From contig NZ_BBLT01000006.1 in assembly GCF_000775915.1 (NCBI RefSeq), positions 186,001-250,000 of the forward strand: a stretch of 64,000 nt of DNA, read 5' to 3'. Below the pieces are notes generated by a model. It was not told the origin of the DNA. It worked only from the letters and a program-made list of their open reading frames with translations, and ran no database searches. Below, one piece after another: positions 46,067 through 54,761 of this stretch (positions within the stretch are counted from its first letter, which is position 1; each line of letters begins with the position of its first letter). Source of the DNA: Sporocytophaga myxococcoides. Lineage in GTDB: Bacteria; Bacteroidota; Bacteroidia; Cytophagales; Cytophagaceae. The position numbers and the translations under genes are program-made.

Positions 46067-47656
46067 TTATGCTTTGATTAATTTTCTTTCTTTGGTGTGA
46101 TTTTTTTTAGGTTTTTCAGAATAAGATACCAATTTTGCTGCTGTCCTGTCTGCTTTTTTACTTACCTTATATTTATATATTTTTCTCTTTCTTTTAAGTA
46201 TTGTAAAAATGGAAAATGGTATGTAAAACATGCTTTTGATTCCCTGAAACATCGCATTGCTTTTTAGCTCTTTTCTGAAGCTTGAGGATATTTCGTTTAT
46301 GACTACCTTTTGATGTACTTCTCCCTTTTCTTTTACATAGGAAAGTCGATATAATGCAACTATCCCCAATATGAATGCAAATACAAAGAAGAAGTCCCAG
46401 GTCTGAATATTTAAAGTATGTAAGATGAAATTTCCATCTGGTGCTTTCCATTCAAAGTTGAACGACAATTCCCTCTTTGAAAAGAAGTCTACAAAGTAAC
46501 CACCAATAATAGGAGCAATTCCCGCAAAGAATGCATTTGTTAAACCTCTTATTGTCAGGAAAGCTGTTGCTTCTCCCTCTTTAGGGGCAAGTTTCATTCC
46601 TATGTTTGTTAAAGAAAGGTTAATTCCTGCGATTGAAATTCCGTTAAACATATAAATCAGAACAAGCAATGGCAATGTAAGGCTGTGTGAATGAGGCATA
46701 GTTGTGAATGTAAATGCCAGTATGCAGCAAAGATAAATAGGCCCGCAAATCCTGAGAATTGTTTTATTGCTGTATTTATCAGAATATTTTCCCCAAACTC
46801 TGATAAATAGAATATTTGTTGCCTGGCTTAGAATAGTAAAGCCTATTACGTACGACAATGGTAAATTCAGCATTTTCAGAAGGTATACACTGAAGAAAGG
46901 AGCTGCAAGGTTCACGGCAAAAGCCCAGAAAGAGTTAAATATTAGAAGGTTTCTAAAGTTTTTCTCTTTAAATGGAGTTTTAAACAGACTAAATACATTT
47001 GATTTTATAGCGGCCAGCTTAGGTTCAGGAACCTTCGATACAACATATACCCCATACAATCCTGCTAAACCTCCTAAGAAAAACATTATTGAATAAGTGT
47101 TCATTTCCCACTGAGGAAATCTGGATTTTATAAAATCCAGAAAGAATGCACAAACCAAACTCAACCCTACATTCAGCATTTGAATAAGTCTGCTTCTGTT
47201 TGAGAAATAGGTTCCAAGCTGATCTTCCGGCACAAGATCTTTCATCCATGAATTCCAGCTGCATCCGCTAATTGCTCCTAGAATATAATGAAAGGAAAGA
47301 AACAGTATAAGGAGGGGTAATCCTGTAGATGGCGAAAACAGAAATGGTATAAGGCTTATCAGTATTAATGGAAGTCTTGCAAATAAAGAGGTAGTTACCG
47401 ACAATACTCTCCGGTTGCCGATGAGGTAAATTAGGTAGATTGCAAGTAACTGAAAAAGATTCGTTAAAGTAGGCATCGATGCCAGCAATCCAATCTGAAA
47501 ATTTGATGCTCCCAACTTTAAAGCATATGATACCAGAAACGCGCCACCGGTTAAGGTTGCCATAGCCTCTGCCATGAGACCATCCTGCACAATCAAGTGC
47601 AGTCCTTTTTTAACCTGAGGTTCTGTAAGAGGAACTTCTGATGGAGTTAATTTCAT
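46067..47656 (-). CDS. MFS transporter
   Basis: About 529 residues from the ATG at 47656; the frame runs 31 codons further, but that extension is polar and unlike the family start. About twelve hydrophobic helices are seen, with the major facilitator loop signature weakly present (VWGKYSDKYSNKTILR, about residue 300). It has a long basic C-terminal tail rich in Lys. Its place at the end of the glycan locus suggests export of a glycan precursor or sugar uptake; the substrate is unknown. Confidence 0.82.
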   Translation of the reverse strand: MKLTPSEVPLTEPQVKKGLHLIVQDGLMAEAMATLTGGAFLVSYALKLGASNFQIGLLASMPTLTNLFQLLAIYLIYLIGNRRVLSVTTSLFARLPLILISLIPFLFSPSTGLPLLILFLSFHYILGAISGCSWNSWMKDLVPEDQLGTYFSNRSRLIQMLNVGLSLVCAFFLDFIKSRFPQWEMNTYSIMFFLGGLAGLYGVYVVSKVPEPKLAAIKSNVFSLFKTPFKEKNFRNLLIFNSFWAFAVNLAAPFFSVYLLKMLNLPLSYVIGFTILSQATNILFIRVWGKYSDKYSNKTILRICGPIYLCCILAFTFTTMPHSHSLTLPLLVLIYMFNGISIAGINLSLTNIGMKLAPKEGEATAFLTIRGLTNAFFAGIAPIIGGYFVDFFSKRELSFNFEWKAPDGNFILHTLNIQTWDFFFVFAFILGIVALYRLSYVKEKGEVHQKVVINEISSSFRKELKSNAMFQGIKSMFYIPFSIFTILKRKRKIYKYKVSKKADRTAAKLVSYSEKPKKNHTKERKLIKA

Positions 47657-47806
47657 TATTAATTGAGTTATGATTACGTTTATACAATTCGTATAAAAAA
47701 AACGTTCGTCATAGTTTTTAATAAAATTGATAATATATTGATGCCACACTAAGGCTTGTTAAGGAACAATAGTCGGTATCGGAAGGTTTCTTTAAAAGAC
47801 TGATTT

Positions 47807-47971
47807 ATGACATCTCCTAAACAAAGCCCAGCAGCAAAGAAAAATTTAAAGAAAGCAGCAAAATCAGCTAAAGAAAAGCAAACCTTAAAACACCTCCCTG
47901 CAAAGACTAAATCAGCTTTAGGAAAACAAGCTGTTAAAGTAAAAAAGGAAAGAGCAAAAAAAGATTATTAA
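47807..47971 (+). CDS. Lys/Ala-rich micro-protein (histone H1-like)
   Basis: 54 codons, start ATG at 47807, stop at 47971. The product is MTSPKQSPAAKKNLKKAAKS followed by a similar run ending KKERAKKDY: about one third Lys and a fifth Ala, with no acidic stretches. The composition and AAKK pattern match bacterial histone-H1-like or ribosome/DNA-binding micro-proteins. It is divergent from the MFS gene, with the starts about 150 bases apart. Confidence 0.55.
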   Translation: MTSPKQSPAAKKNLKKAAKSAKEKQTLKHLPAKTKSALGKQAVKVKKERAKKDY

Positions 47972-48044
47972 AACTGAACTATAAATGCTAAATCAAATAG
48001 TTCATTTATTAACACGAAATTTATATAGTTTCTTTTTTAGGGAA

Positions 48045-48150
48045 TTTTCAGGACAATATAAAAATATTAGTATTATGGTTTTAATAGTTTTCAGCCATGA
48101 AATATATTGTCCTTCAACAGTTGTTGACTTTTCAGGACAATATATTTCAT
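48045..48150. repeat. Inverted and direct repeats upstream of the SDR stop
   Basis: A perfect 17-bp inverted repeat (48097-48113 with 48134-48150) around a 20-base loop; the word TTTTCAGGACAATATA of its right arm recurs at 48045-48060. It sits in the non-coding gap downstream of the leftward SDR gene. It can form a strong AT-rich hairpin, possibly a terminator for that gene, but it is longer and more ordered than most terminators here. Confidence 0.65.
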
Positions 48151-48167
48151 TTCACAAGCCTTATTTA

Positions 48168-48956
48168 TTATGCAGGTTTGTTTTGTTTTTCTGACATTTC
48201 CAGAACAGCTTTATCAGGAAGGATGTTACTCATAACTACCTGGGCTTTATTTTTCCACCCAGAAACTATTTTATGTTCTCCTGCCATCAAAGCTTTGTAT
48301 CCATCTTTAGCTACCTCTGCAGGATCAGCTAAATCACCTTTCTGAACCAATGTTGATTCTTCCATGTCCGCTTTATGGAAAAAATCAGTTGCTGTAGCTC
48401 CCGGAAGAAGAGTAGTAATAGTAATATTAGTATCTTTAATCTCTTGTAGTATTGCTTCAGTCCAAGAAACAACAAAAGCTTTCGTGCCGTGGTATACGGA
48501 TTGCCATGGCCCTGGCATTTTCCCGGCGATTGAGGCGACATTTAATATCCTTCCTTCATTTCGTGAAAGCATATCTTTCAAAAAGTACTTTGTCAGCACA
48601 ACATATGCTGCAATATTTAATTGAATGATTTCCAATTCCCGATTCACATCTGTTTCAGAAAATTTACCATAAGCGCCTTGTCCAGCATTATTTACAAGTA
48701 TATCAATCTGGATATTTTTAGATCTTATTTCTTCGCAAACTTCAAAAGGTGCTTCTTTTTTTGATAAATCTTTTTCAATTGTGGTTACATCAATGTTAAA
48801 TTGATGCTTAAATTCTGCTGAAATTGCCTGGAGATCCGAAAAGTCTCTGGCGACAAGGACAAGGTTGAAACCTTCCTGAGCAAATAACTTTGCTAATTCA
48901 AGTCCTATACCACTGGTTCCTCCGGTAATCAATGCATATTTTTTATCGTTTGCCAT
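48168..48956 (-). CDS. Short-chain dehydrogenase/reductase (DltE/YqjQ-type)
   Basis: About 262 residues from the ATG at 48956 (MANDKKYALITGG); an ATG three codons upstream is also possible. Motifs: GGTSGIGLELA, NNAGQGAYG and the YHGTK catalytic pair. It resembles the group annotated as SDR oxidoreductase DltE-like. It is monocistronic; no substrate can be given. Confidence 0.88.
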   Translation of the reverse strand: MANDKKYALITGGTSGIGLELAKLFAQEGFNLVLVARDFSDLQAISAEFKHQFNIDVTTIEKDLSKKEAPFEVCEEIRSKNIQIDILVNNAGQGAYGKFSETDVNRELEIIQLNIAAYVVLTKYFLKDMLSRNEGRILNVASIAGKMPGPWQSVYHGTKAFVVSWTEAILQEIKDTNITITTLLPGATATDFFHKADMEESTLVQKGDLADPAEVAKDGYKALMAGEHKIVSGWKNKAQVVMSNILPDKAVLEMSEKQNKPA

Positions 48957-49242
48957 ATGTTTCACTATATATATTTCAATAACCTTTTCAGATTAAAACA
49001 AAGCCATACCATACTTCGTTTCCGAAGGTTTTGCCCCATTAGTTTTTTAGTTCGGGTTAAAGTAAAGCTCTTCATTTTTTGACTAAATATCTGATTGATA
49101 GTTTTTAAATGATTGCATTATTAGGCTTGCTTATTTATTAAAAAACTAAGGCAAAAATAAAAGTGTTAAAATATCAGATATCAACCTTTTACTATAATGC
49201 TTTACCAGTTTGTTATAGATATAAATATATTTTAAATGAAAA

Positions 49243-49761
49243 ATGTTTATGAGCTCTGTATATGAAGATCTTGAGAAAATCAGGGATATTTTGGTTTCCA
49301 ATGACAAGACATTATCAGTTGCAGAAAGTGTAACCGGGGGAAATATACAAGCTTTATTTGCTTCCGTTCCTATGGCTCTTGACTTTTACCAGGGAGGTAT
49401 AACAACATACAATATCGGACAAAAAGTAAAACATCTGGGAGTAGAGCCAATTCATGCAAGTAAATTTAATAGCGTCTCAGATAAGGTAGCAAGAGAATTG
49501 GCTTTTGGAGTTATCAAACTATTTATGAGTGATTTTTCCATTGCTGTAACAGGTTATGTAGGACCTGATGAAAATAATGATTCGGGTAAACCCATCGCAT
49601 TTGTTTCTATTTCATATATTACGAATGAAAAATTATCAGAAGTATATCAAGAAAAGATTGAATATGATTTAATGGCTAGAGATGAAGTACAAAAATACTT
49701 TGCAGAATGTGCGATAAATATATTCTGTCAATATTTATCAAGAACATTCAATAAACATTAA
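49243..49761 (+). CDS. CinA C-terminal domain protein (nicotinamide-nucleotide amidase family)
   Basis: 172 residues, single CinA/PncC domain without the N-terminal MoCF half. It has LSVAESVTGGNIQALFASVP and GGITTYNIGQKVKHLGV, and the later AVTGYVGPD. The family hydrolyses nicotinamide mononucleotide to nicotinic acid mononucleotide to recycle NAD by-products. The characteristic ES-T-GG catalytic stretch is complete. It is a single gene with a terminator-like hairpin behind it. Confidence 0.9.
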   Translation: MFMSSVYEDLEKIRDILVSNDKTLSVAESVTGGNIQALFASVPMALDFYQGGITTYNIGQKVKHLGVEPIHASKFNSVSDKVARELAFGVIKLFMSDFSIAVTGYVGPDENNDSGKPIAFVSISYITNEKLSEVYQEKIEYDLMARDEVQKYFAECAINIFCQYLSRTFNKH

Positions 49762-49822
49762 TAAATTTAATTCTTTCTTTAATCATTTTTCAGAAGTGAT
49801 TCTTCCCAGCCTTTATTCTCTC

Positions 49823-49858
49823 AATTCTTGCACTTCTCAAGTGCTTGAATTTTTCTTT
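49823..49858 (+). terminator. Probable terminator after the CinA-family gene
   Basis: A GCACTT/AAGTGC stem (49830-49835 with 49839-49844) with a 3-base loop and weaker outer pairing, followed by a T-rich run. Confidence 0.4.
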
Positions 49859-50099
49859 GTGTAAATCCAAAAATGGATCAAAAACGCATATCTATTATTT
49901 AATGATATACTTCAATTCAGATTCTTCAATTTATTTATCATTCATTGGGATAACAGACAAACAATAATATTACTCTGATTTAAAATTCTAAATTATCTTA
50001 CTATTAGAAAACAAATTAATTGTCATCTCTTGTTCAATAAATTTTCGAACGATATTAAATTCACAACAGTTTTTGAAGTAGACAAAATTATACACTCAT
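49859..50099. other. AT-rich intergenic region
   Basis: With the preceding terminator this makes 338 non-coding bases. No open frame or repeat is seen; it presumably holds the promoter of the gene at 50100. Confidence 0.4.
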
Positions 50100-51923
50100 A
50101 TGAAGAAGACAATGATAGGATTAATTTCACTTTTGGCTGGAATAGTCCTTGCAATAAATACATATGGCCAATCTGATCTGGGACCAAATTCATCTTTATT
50201 GGATTCGGAAATGATAACTAATCCCAACTTTCTTGTAACTATTATTTCAGGTGTGTTAATGGCTCTGGGTTTTCAGTTTATACTGACTAATTTATCAGTA
50301 GCATTAGGAATCACATCAATTGGTAATATCAAACATAAAACAGAAAGGTATCTGCGAAATACAGATTCAAATAAACAAGAAGGATTTAGAGAAGATGAAC
50401 CAGAAGAAGAAAAAAAAGGGACTAACAATGTGGCATCCAAATTTATGTCTCTGGCAGGAGGATGGACTATGGTTACAGGAGCCATATCACTATTTCTCGC
50501 TTGTATGTTAGCTGTAAAATTATCATTGATAGAAAGTAATGTGATTGGCTTTACTTTAGGCCTTGTAATTTGGGCAGTATTCAGTATGACAATGATTTAT
50601 CTGGAATCAAGAGCTCTTGGTTCAATAATCAGTGGAGTTTGGGGAGCAGCAATCGGAGCTATCAGGTCTGGGATTTCCGGAGCAGGTTCAATATTCTCAA
50701 GTCGTGAAACTCAGGAGGAAAGAGATAGAAATATGGTTGATAAAATCAGAGATGAAGTCTATCAGTTAATGGAAGATCCCCAGCTGAATACGAAGTTTGA
50801 TAATGTCATTGAAAAAATCAGACCAAGGTTTGATACCCATCAATTCAGAAGCGAACTTGCTGATTTGTTAAATGAAATAAAAATAGAACAAAAGGGAAGT
50901 GTCTCTCCATACGTCAAGGAACTATTTATTAAAGTTGCAGAAAAGGAACCTGCATTTAGCAGGACAGATGTATCAAGTTTAGACAAAACCTTTGAAAGCG
51001 TACTCGCAAGTTTGGGTCTTTCAGGTGTTTCCAGACAGGCAGGAGGCCTTGGAGCTAAAGCTTCTGAGTATGTTAAGGAAGAGGTAGTACCAAAAGTTAA
51101 GGAAGAATATATTCCTAAATTAAAAGAAGAATATTTGCCCAAAATTAAAGATGAGGTGGAGCATTATGTAATGGATAGAAATCCATCTGACACCAACCCT
51201 GAAATTGTAAGGGCGGAAATTGATGAGATATTCAGTCACGAAGTAGATATTGCAAAGATAAGAAGTGAGGGAAAGTTATTTGATAAGAATGACATTGCGA
51301 CGGCCGTTGCAGATCAGAAAGGGGTAACTCGATCTGAAGCTTTGAATGTAGCAGATAAATTGGAAGATGCCTTAAATTCCATATTGCGTTCATCTAAAAT
51401 TAAAGAAATCGTAAGTTCCAGATTTGAGGAGACTAAGGAGCAGGTTAAAGAGAAGGCTAAGGAGGCACTTGGTTCTAAGAAAGATGAATACATGGGAAAA
51501 TTGGAAGGCAGATTCCAGAATTTGTTTAGAAGAATAGATCGTCCAGAATTGGATTATAATCTTTTGAAAAAGGAATTCATGTTTATGGTTCAAAATCCTA
51601 AATTAGCTCCAAAGGTATTAAAGATGAAGCTGAATCAAATGGATACTAACACCTTGGTCGGAATTTTAACTGCAAGTGGAACACTAAATAAATCAGAAAT
51701 TGAATCTGTAGTGCGCAAATTCGATGAGGTGAAATCTGAAACCGTTCAAAGAATGGATGAAGCTGAGGGCTTAATTACACGTAAAACCAGAGAAGCAAGT
51801 GAATACGCTTTAGAAAAAGCAGAAGACACTAGAAAACTAGCAGCGGAAGCAGGATGGTGGTTATTCGCAATGTTGGTAATTTCGGGAATAGCTGCTGGAT
51901 TAGGTGGGATTGTAGGAATGTAA
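50100..51923 (+). CDS. Membrane protein with long amphipathic helical repeats, function unknown
   Basis: 607 residues. The first hydrophobic segment (about 5-22) could be a signal peptide. Further membrane helices lie at about 43-68, 117-140 and 147-170, with a glycine-rich helix at 175-200 and a final helix at about 585-604 (LFAMLVISGIAAGLGGIVG). The central part (about 205-570) is highly charged helix with tandem YVKEEVVPKVKEEYIPKLKEEY-like units around 320-355, and ends with a coiled coil. This apolipoprotein/dynamin-like layout suggests membrane scaffolding or curvature binding. I do not recognise a named family. A terminator follows. Confidence 0.6.
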   Translation: MKKTMIGLISLLAGIVLAINTYGQSDLGPNSSLLDSEMITNPNFLVTIISGVLMALGFQFILTNLSVALGITSIGNIKHKTERYLRNTDSNKQEGFREDEPEEEKKGTNNVASKFMSLAGGWTMVTGAISLFLACMLAVKLSLIESNVIGFTLGLVIWAVFSMTMIYLESRALGSIISGVWGAAIGAIRSGISGAGSIFSSRETQEERDRNMVDKIRDEVYQLMEDPQLNTKFDNVIEKIRPRFDTHQFRSELADLLNEIKIEQKGSVSPYVKELFIKVAEKEPAFSRTDVSSLDKTFESVLASLGLSGVSRQAGGLGAKASEYVKEEVVPKVKEEYIPKLKEEYLPKIKDEVEHYVMDRNPSDTNPEIVRAEIDEIFSHEVDIAKIRSEGKLFDKNDIATAVADQKGVTRSEALNVADKLEDALNSILRSSKIKEIVSSRFEETKEQVKEKAKEALGSKKDEYMGKLEGRFQNLFRRIDRPELDYNLLKKEFMFMVQNPKLAPKVLKMKLNQMDTNTLVGILTASGTLNKSEIESVVRKFDEVKSETVQRMDEAEGLITRKTREASEYALEKAEDTRKLAAEAGWWLFAMLVISGIAAGLGGIVGM

Positions 51924-51964
51924 TTTATTCATTGTATTTTCATTCTAAATGTAGAATAATTAAT

Positions 51965-51998
51965 AAAAAAAGGATATGTCTCTGCATATCCTTTTTTA
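51965..51998 (+). terminator. Rho-independent terminator after the 607-residue protein gene
   Basis: An 8-bp stem (51971-51978 with 51985-51992), a 6-base loop, A-run before and T-run after. Confidence 0.85.
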
Positions 51999-52114
51999 TT
52001 AATTGGCAGAGAAATGATCCTGATATAATACACTAACTATTGAAAAGAATACAACTATTTCTTATCTGAATTTATCTTTCTTGTATTTGAGTAATTATTC
52101 ATCTGTGACTTTAA

Positions 52115-52545
52115 TCAAAGACTTTTAAGAAGCTGAGTTAGTTTACCTAAATCATTAAAGTTCGGATTTTCGACTAGTATTGCTTCAACTACAGAATATT
52201 GAGGTCTGGGTTCTGTCTTTATTCCATTTGGTTGATTTTTATATTTGCCAATACTTATCCTGAACCTCAATGTTCTGGCCAACAACCAAATCTACAACCT
52301 CTTCTTAGAATGGTTTAATTCCAATCCAAAGCGAAGTTTTCTTTTCATTAAAAAGTCATTTAGAAATAGAAGTAGGTATAATCCATGTAACCTTGAAAGA
52401 CAATTCCAAAAGAATACACGTGGGATAAATCGCTTGAAAAAGAAGAATTCAGTTTCATTACAAATTTTACCAGTTTGCTATATGCTTCCTGGATATCATC
52501 ATTGTCAAGCTGTTATTTATAGATTTTATATAGTCGTTGAAAGTA
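52115..52545 (-). pseudogene. Decayed DUF7000-like gene
   Basis: Read leftwards, broken frames give YFQRLYKIYK, then a TAA stop at about 52515, then QLDNDDIQEAYSKL and FGIVFQGYMDYTYFYF. After a frameshift near 52375 come NDFLMKRKLRFGLEL, a second TAG stop near 52290, then WLLARTLRFRIS and VEAILVENPNFNDLGKL up to TGA at 52115. The order and motifs (QL-x4-IQ-AY, QGYMD-TYF, VE-ILV-NP-F-DL) match small cytoplasmic proteins I recall as DUF7000. At least two stops and one frameshift make it a pseudogene. The rightward frame at 52245-52556 on the other strand is its antisense shadow. Confidence 0.72.
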
Positions 52546-52763
52546 ATTACAATTAAAAAAGTATTGGTTTTGATTTAATACCTAAGATATAAAATTGTGA
52601 TAATTTAAGAAAACTTTTTTTTTCAGGTGTTTTTCTATTTAAAAAAAACACCATTAGCAGGTAAAGGTTATAAACAAAAAGCCAATCTCCAGTGAACTGT
52701 CTTTTTTATTTATTTGATTTAAAAAGGAGTTTATAATTCATTTCATTAATTAATATAATTACT

Positions 52764-53267
52764 ATGGGATCAACTATTATGACGAGTTCTATCCTCAGGG
52801 AACTTGACAAGGAAGTACCATCTACCAGAAATTGTCTTGAACGTGTCCCCGAAAATCTATATGGATATAAACCACATCCAACTTCCATGGAACTTGGATA
52901 TCTGACAACGCTTGTTGCTCAAATTCCACTTTGGATAGCGGCTATGATCGAGAATGGAGAAATTGACCTTGCCACATTTACAAGGCTTAGTCCAAAATCA
53001 ACAACTGAGATGGTTTCTTACTTCGAAGACAATATTTATAAAGCTAAAACATCATTACACAATATCAAGGATGAGGACCTCTCCAGGACTTTTACATTGA
53101 AAACTCAGGGAAAAGTCCTGATATCTCAGAAGCTGGAAGAATCAATATCAGAAGCAATCAATCACTGGATCCATCACCGAGGTCAGCTGACAGTTTATAT
53201 GAGAATGAATGGTATTCCTGTTCCATCGATATACGGACCATCTGCAGATGAGAATCCATTCAAATAG
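52764..53267 (+). CDS. DinB family (DUF664/DUF1569-like) four-helix protein
   Basis: 167 residues. The metal-binding histidines are in HPTSMELGYLTTLVAQIPLW (about 36) and HWIHHRGQLTVYMR (about 134-138), the classic H...H-x3-H of DinB/YfiT proteins. The family contains thiol-dependent transferases; the substrate is unknown. It is monocistronic, between the pseudogene region and a leftward gene. Confidence 0.88.
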   Translation: MGSTIMTSSILRELDKEVPSTRNCLERVPENLYGYKPHPTSMELGYLTTLVAQIPLWIAAMIENGEIDLATFTRLSPKSTTEMVSYFEDNIYKAKTSLHNIKDEDLSRTFTLKTQGKVLISQKLEESISEAINHWIHHRGQLTVYMRMNGIPVPSIYGPSADENPFK

Positions 53268-53313
53268 AGTCAGATTTAAATTATAAACGATGAACAGTAA
53301 TTATCAACAATTC

Positions 53314-54249
53314 TTATTGCATAGTTTTTTTATCACCTTTTTTGAGGAATCTGTAAACAAGAACCACTGATATAGCATTGAAATTATTCAAAATGCTTCC
53401 ATTGAATTTTTTTTCCGGGAGCTTTTTAAAGCTTGTAAAGCCATAATTATATCTCATTCCTATTCCAAAATTTTTGTACAGATAATATTCAAAGTAAGGA
53501 TTAATATTAAGCACATTACAGTTATAGTTTTTGGACCACCATCCGGAATATTTTATTACTGCTAATACAAGTAATCTTTTATTTAGGTATGTGGAGGCAT
53601 TGAACCCAATAGTAGGAAGGGGTACAAATACATTATGCTTTTCATTGAAATCAGGAAAAGTTCTATTGGAGAGTCTAAGTGAATAGATTGTGGCTGTAAT
53701 TCCTAGAAGAAAAGCAGCTCTGGATCTTCCATTATCATAGAAAAAATTGATATAGGATAAATTCAGATAATTTAGCTTTAGCTGAGATCTAACCTGATTT
53801 CCAGCAAGGAATGTTGTATCTCCATACTTAATATCTTTATCAAAGATTTCAGTTCCCCTTCTATTAACATTGTAGGTGTCAAATGATATCCAATGGAAAT
53901 TTCCAAAGCTAAAAATGACGTTTGCTCTTAGTAAAATAGGGTGTTTAGGGAATCCAAGATCTTCATGAACATTTATCTTTGTACCAGGAATTTGACCGGA
54001 ATTAACCTGAACATTTCCTGTATTTATTGTATATGACGCACCCAGGTGAAGGGTTAGGAAAGGCTGTGGATAAGCAGTTTTAATACTATCCAATGAAAAT
54101 CTTAAATTGGATATTTTCCTTGTCTTATTCCGTCTAAGCCAACTTTTATGATTTCCCTCAATAGGATTGACTCCTGCTATTAAAATATTTTCATAAGGGA
54201 ACAAAATAAAAACCAATATAATAAGGATACCTGAAGGGATCTTTTTCAT
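53314..54249 (-). CDS. Putative outer membrane beta-barrel protein
   Basis: 311 residues with a signal peptide (about 1-26). From about residue 55 onwards there are alternating polar/hydrophobic strands ending in aromatic residues (LTLHLGASYTIN, ILLRANVIFSFGNFHW, LNYLNLSYINFFY, YFEYYLYKNFGIGMRYNY), consistent with an outer membrane barrel of roughly 10-12 strands. It has a tail of a few charged residues after the last strand. There is no specific family. It is a single leftward gene. Confidence 0.65.
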   Translation of the reverse strand: MKKIPSGILIILVFILFPYENILIAGVNPIEGNHKSWLRRNKTRKISNLRFSLDSIKTAYPQPFLTLHLGASYTINTGNVQVNSGQIPGTKINVHEDLGFPKHPILLRANVIFSFGNFHWISFDTYNVNRRGTEIFDKDIKYGDTTFLAGNQVRSQLKLNYLNLSYINFFYDNGRSRAAFLLGITATIYSLRLSNRTFPDFNEKHNVFVPLPTIGFNASTYLNKRLLVLAVIKYSGWWSKNYNCNVLNINPYFEYYLYKNFGIGMRYNYGFTSFKKLPEKKFNGSILNNFNAISVVLVYRFLKKGDKKTMQ

Positions 54250-54761
54250 ATCTAAACAGTATAGAGTGTAGTAGTAACTCCATTTGTCCGGAACTGTTGT
54301 CAGATTCAGATAATAAGCTCATTTTGTAGGGACAATTCCATAAAAACATTTTTTACTTAGGAATGTCCAGAAAAATTCAGTCAAAAAATAGGTTGTGAGG
54401 TAAAGCTATTGTTTAGCACAACCTTTAATTTTTTTTCAACAATATGACTAAAGTATAGTGTTTCAACAATCCTTAGAGAGATAGGAGGAATACTGTAAAC
54501 AGTTGCAGGGAATGATATCTGTTTAATATTGAATCATCACATTTAATACCTATGATGATAATTTACCCTAATCAAGTCTTAGAATTAAGTTTATCAATAA
54601 ATTATTTTCATACTGAAATTTTATTATTATTGAAACAAGGAGTATAATGATATAATCATAACATTACCTTTATTATCTGATTTTATTGTTTCGTACAAAC
54701 CCAATTCCAAGCGGTAAATAAATGTTGTTTGTATTTCTCTAAAAATGAAAATATTATAAAT
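54250..54761. other. Divergent intergenic region, nothing clear
   Basis: 512 bases of AT-rich DNA between the barrel gene and the alcohol dehydrogenase gene. No open frame above about 60 codons that resembles a protein and no strong repeat was seen. It must contain two divergent promoters. Confidence 0.4.

Noticed and set aside
47657-47749. N-terminal extension of the MFS transporter by 31 residues
   Set aside because: The extension is polar and AT-driven; the ATG at 47656 precedes the expected first helix region.
52245-52556. 103-codon rightward frame in the gap before the DinB gene
   Set aside because: It is antisense to the DUF7000-like pseudogene, whose leftward translation gives recognisable ordered motifs; the rightward product has none.
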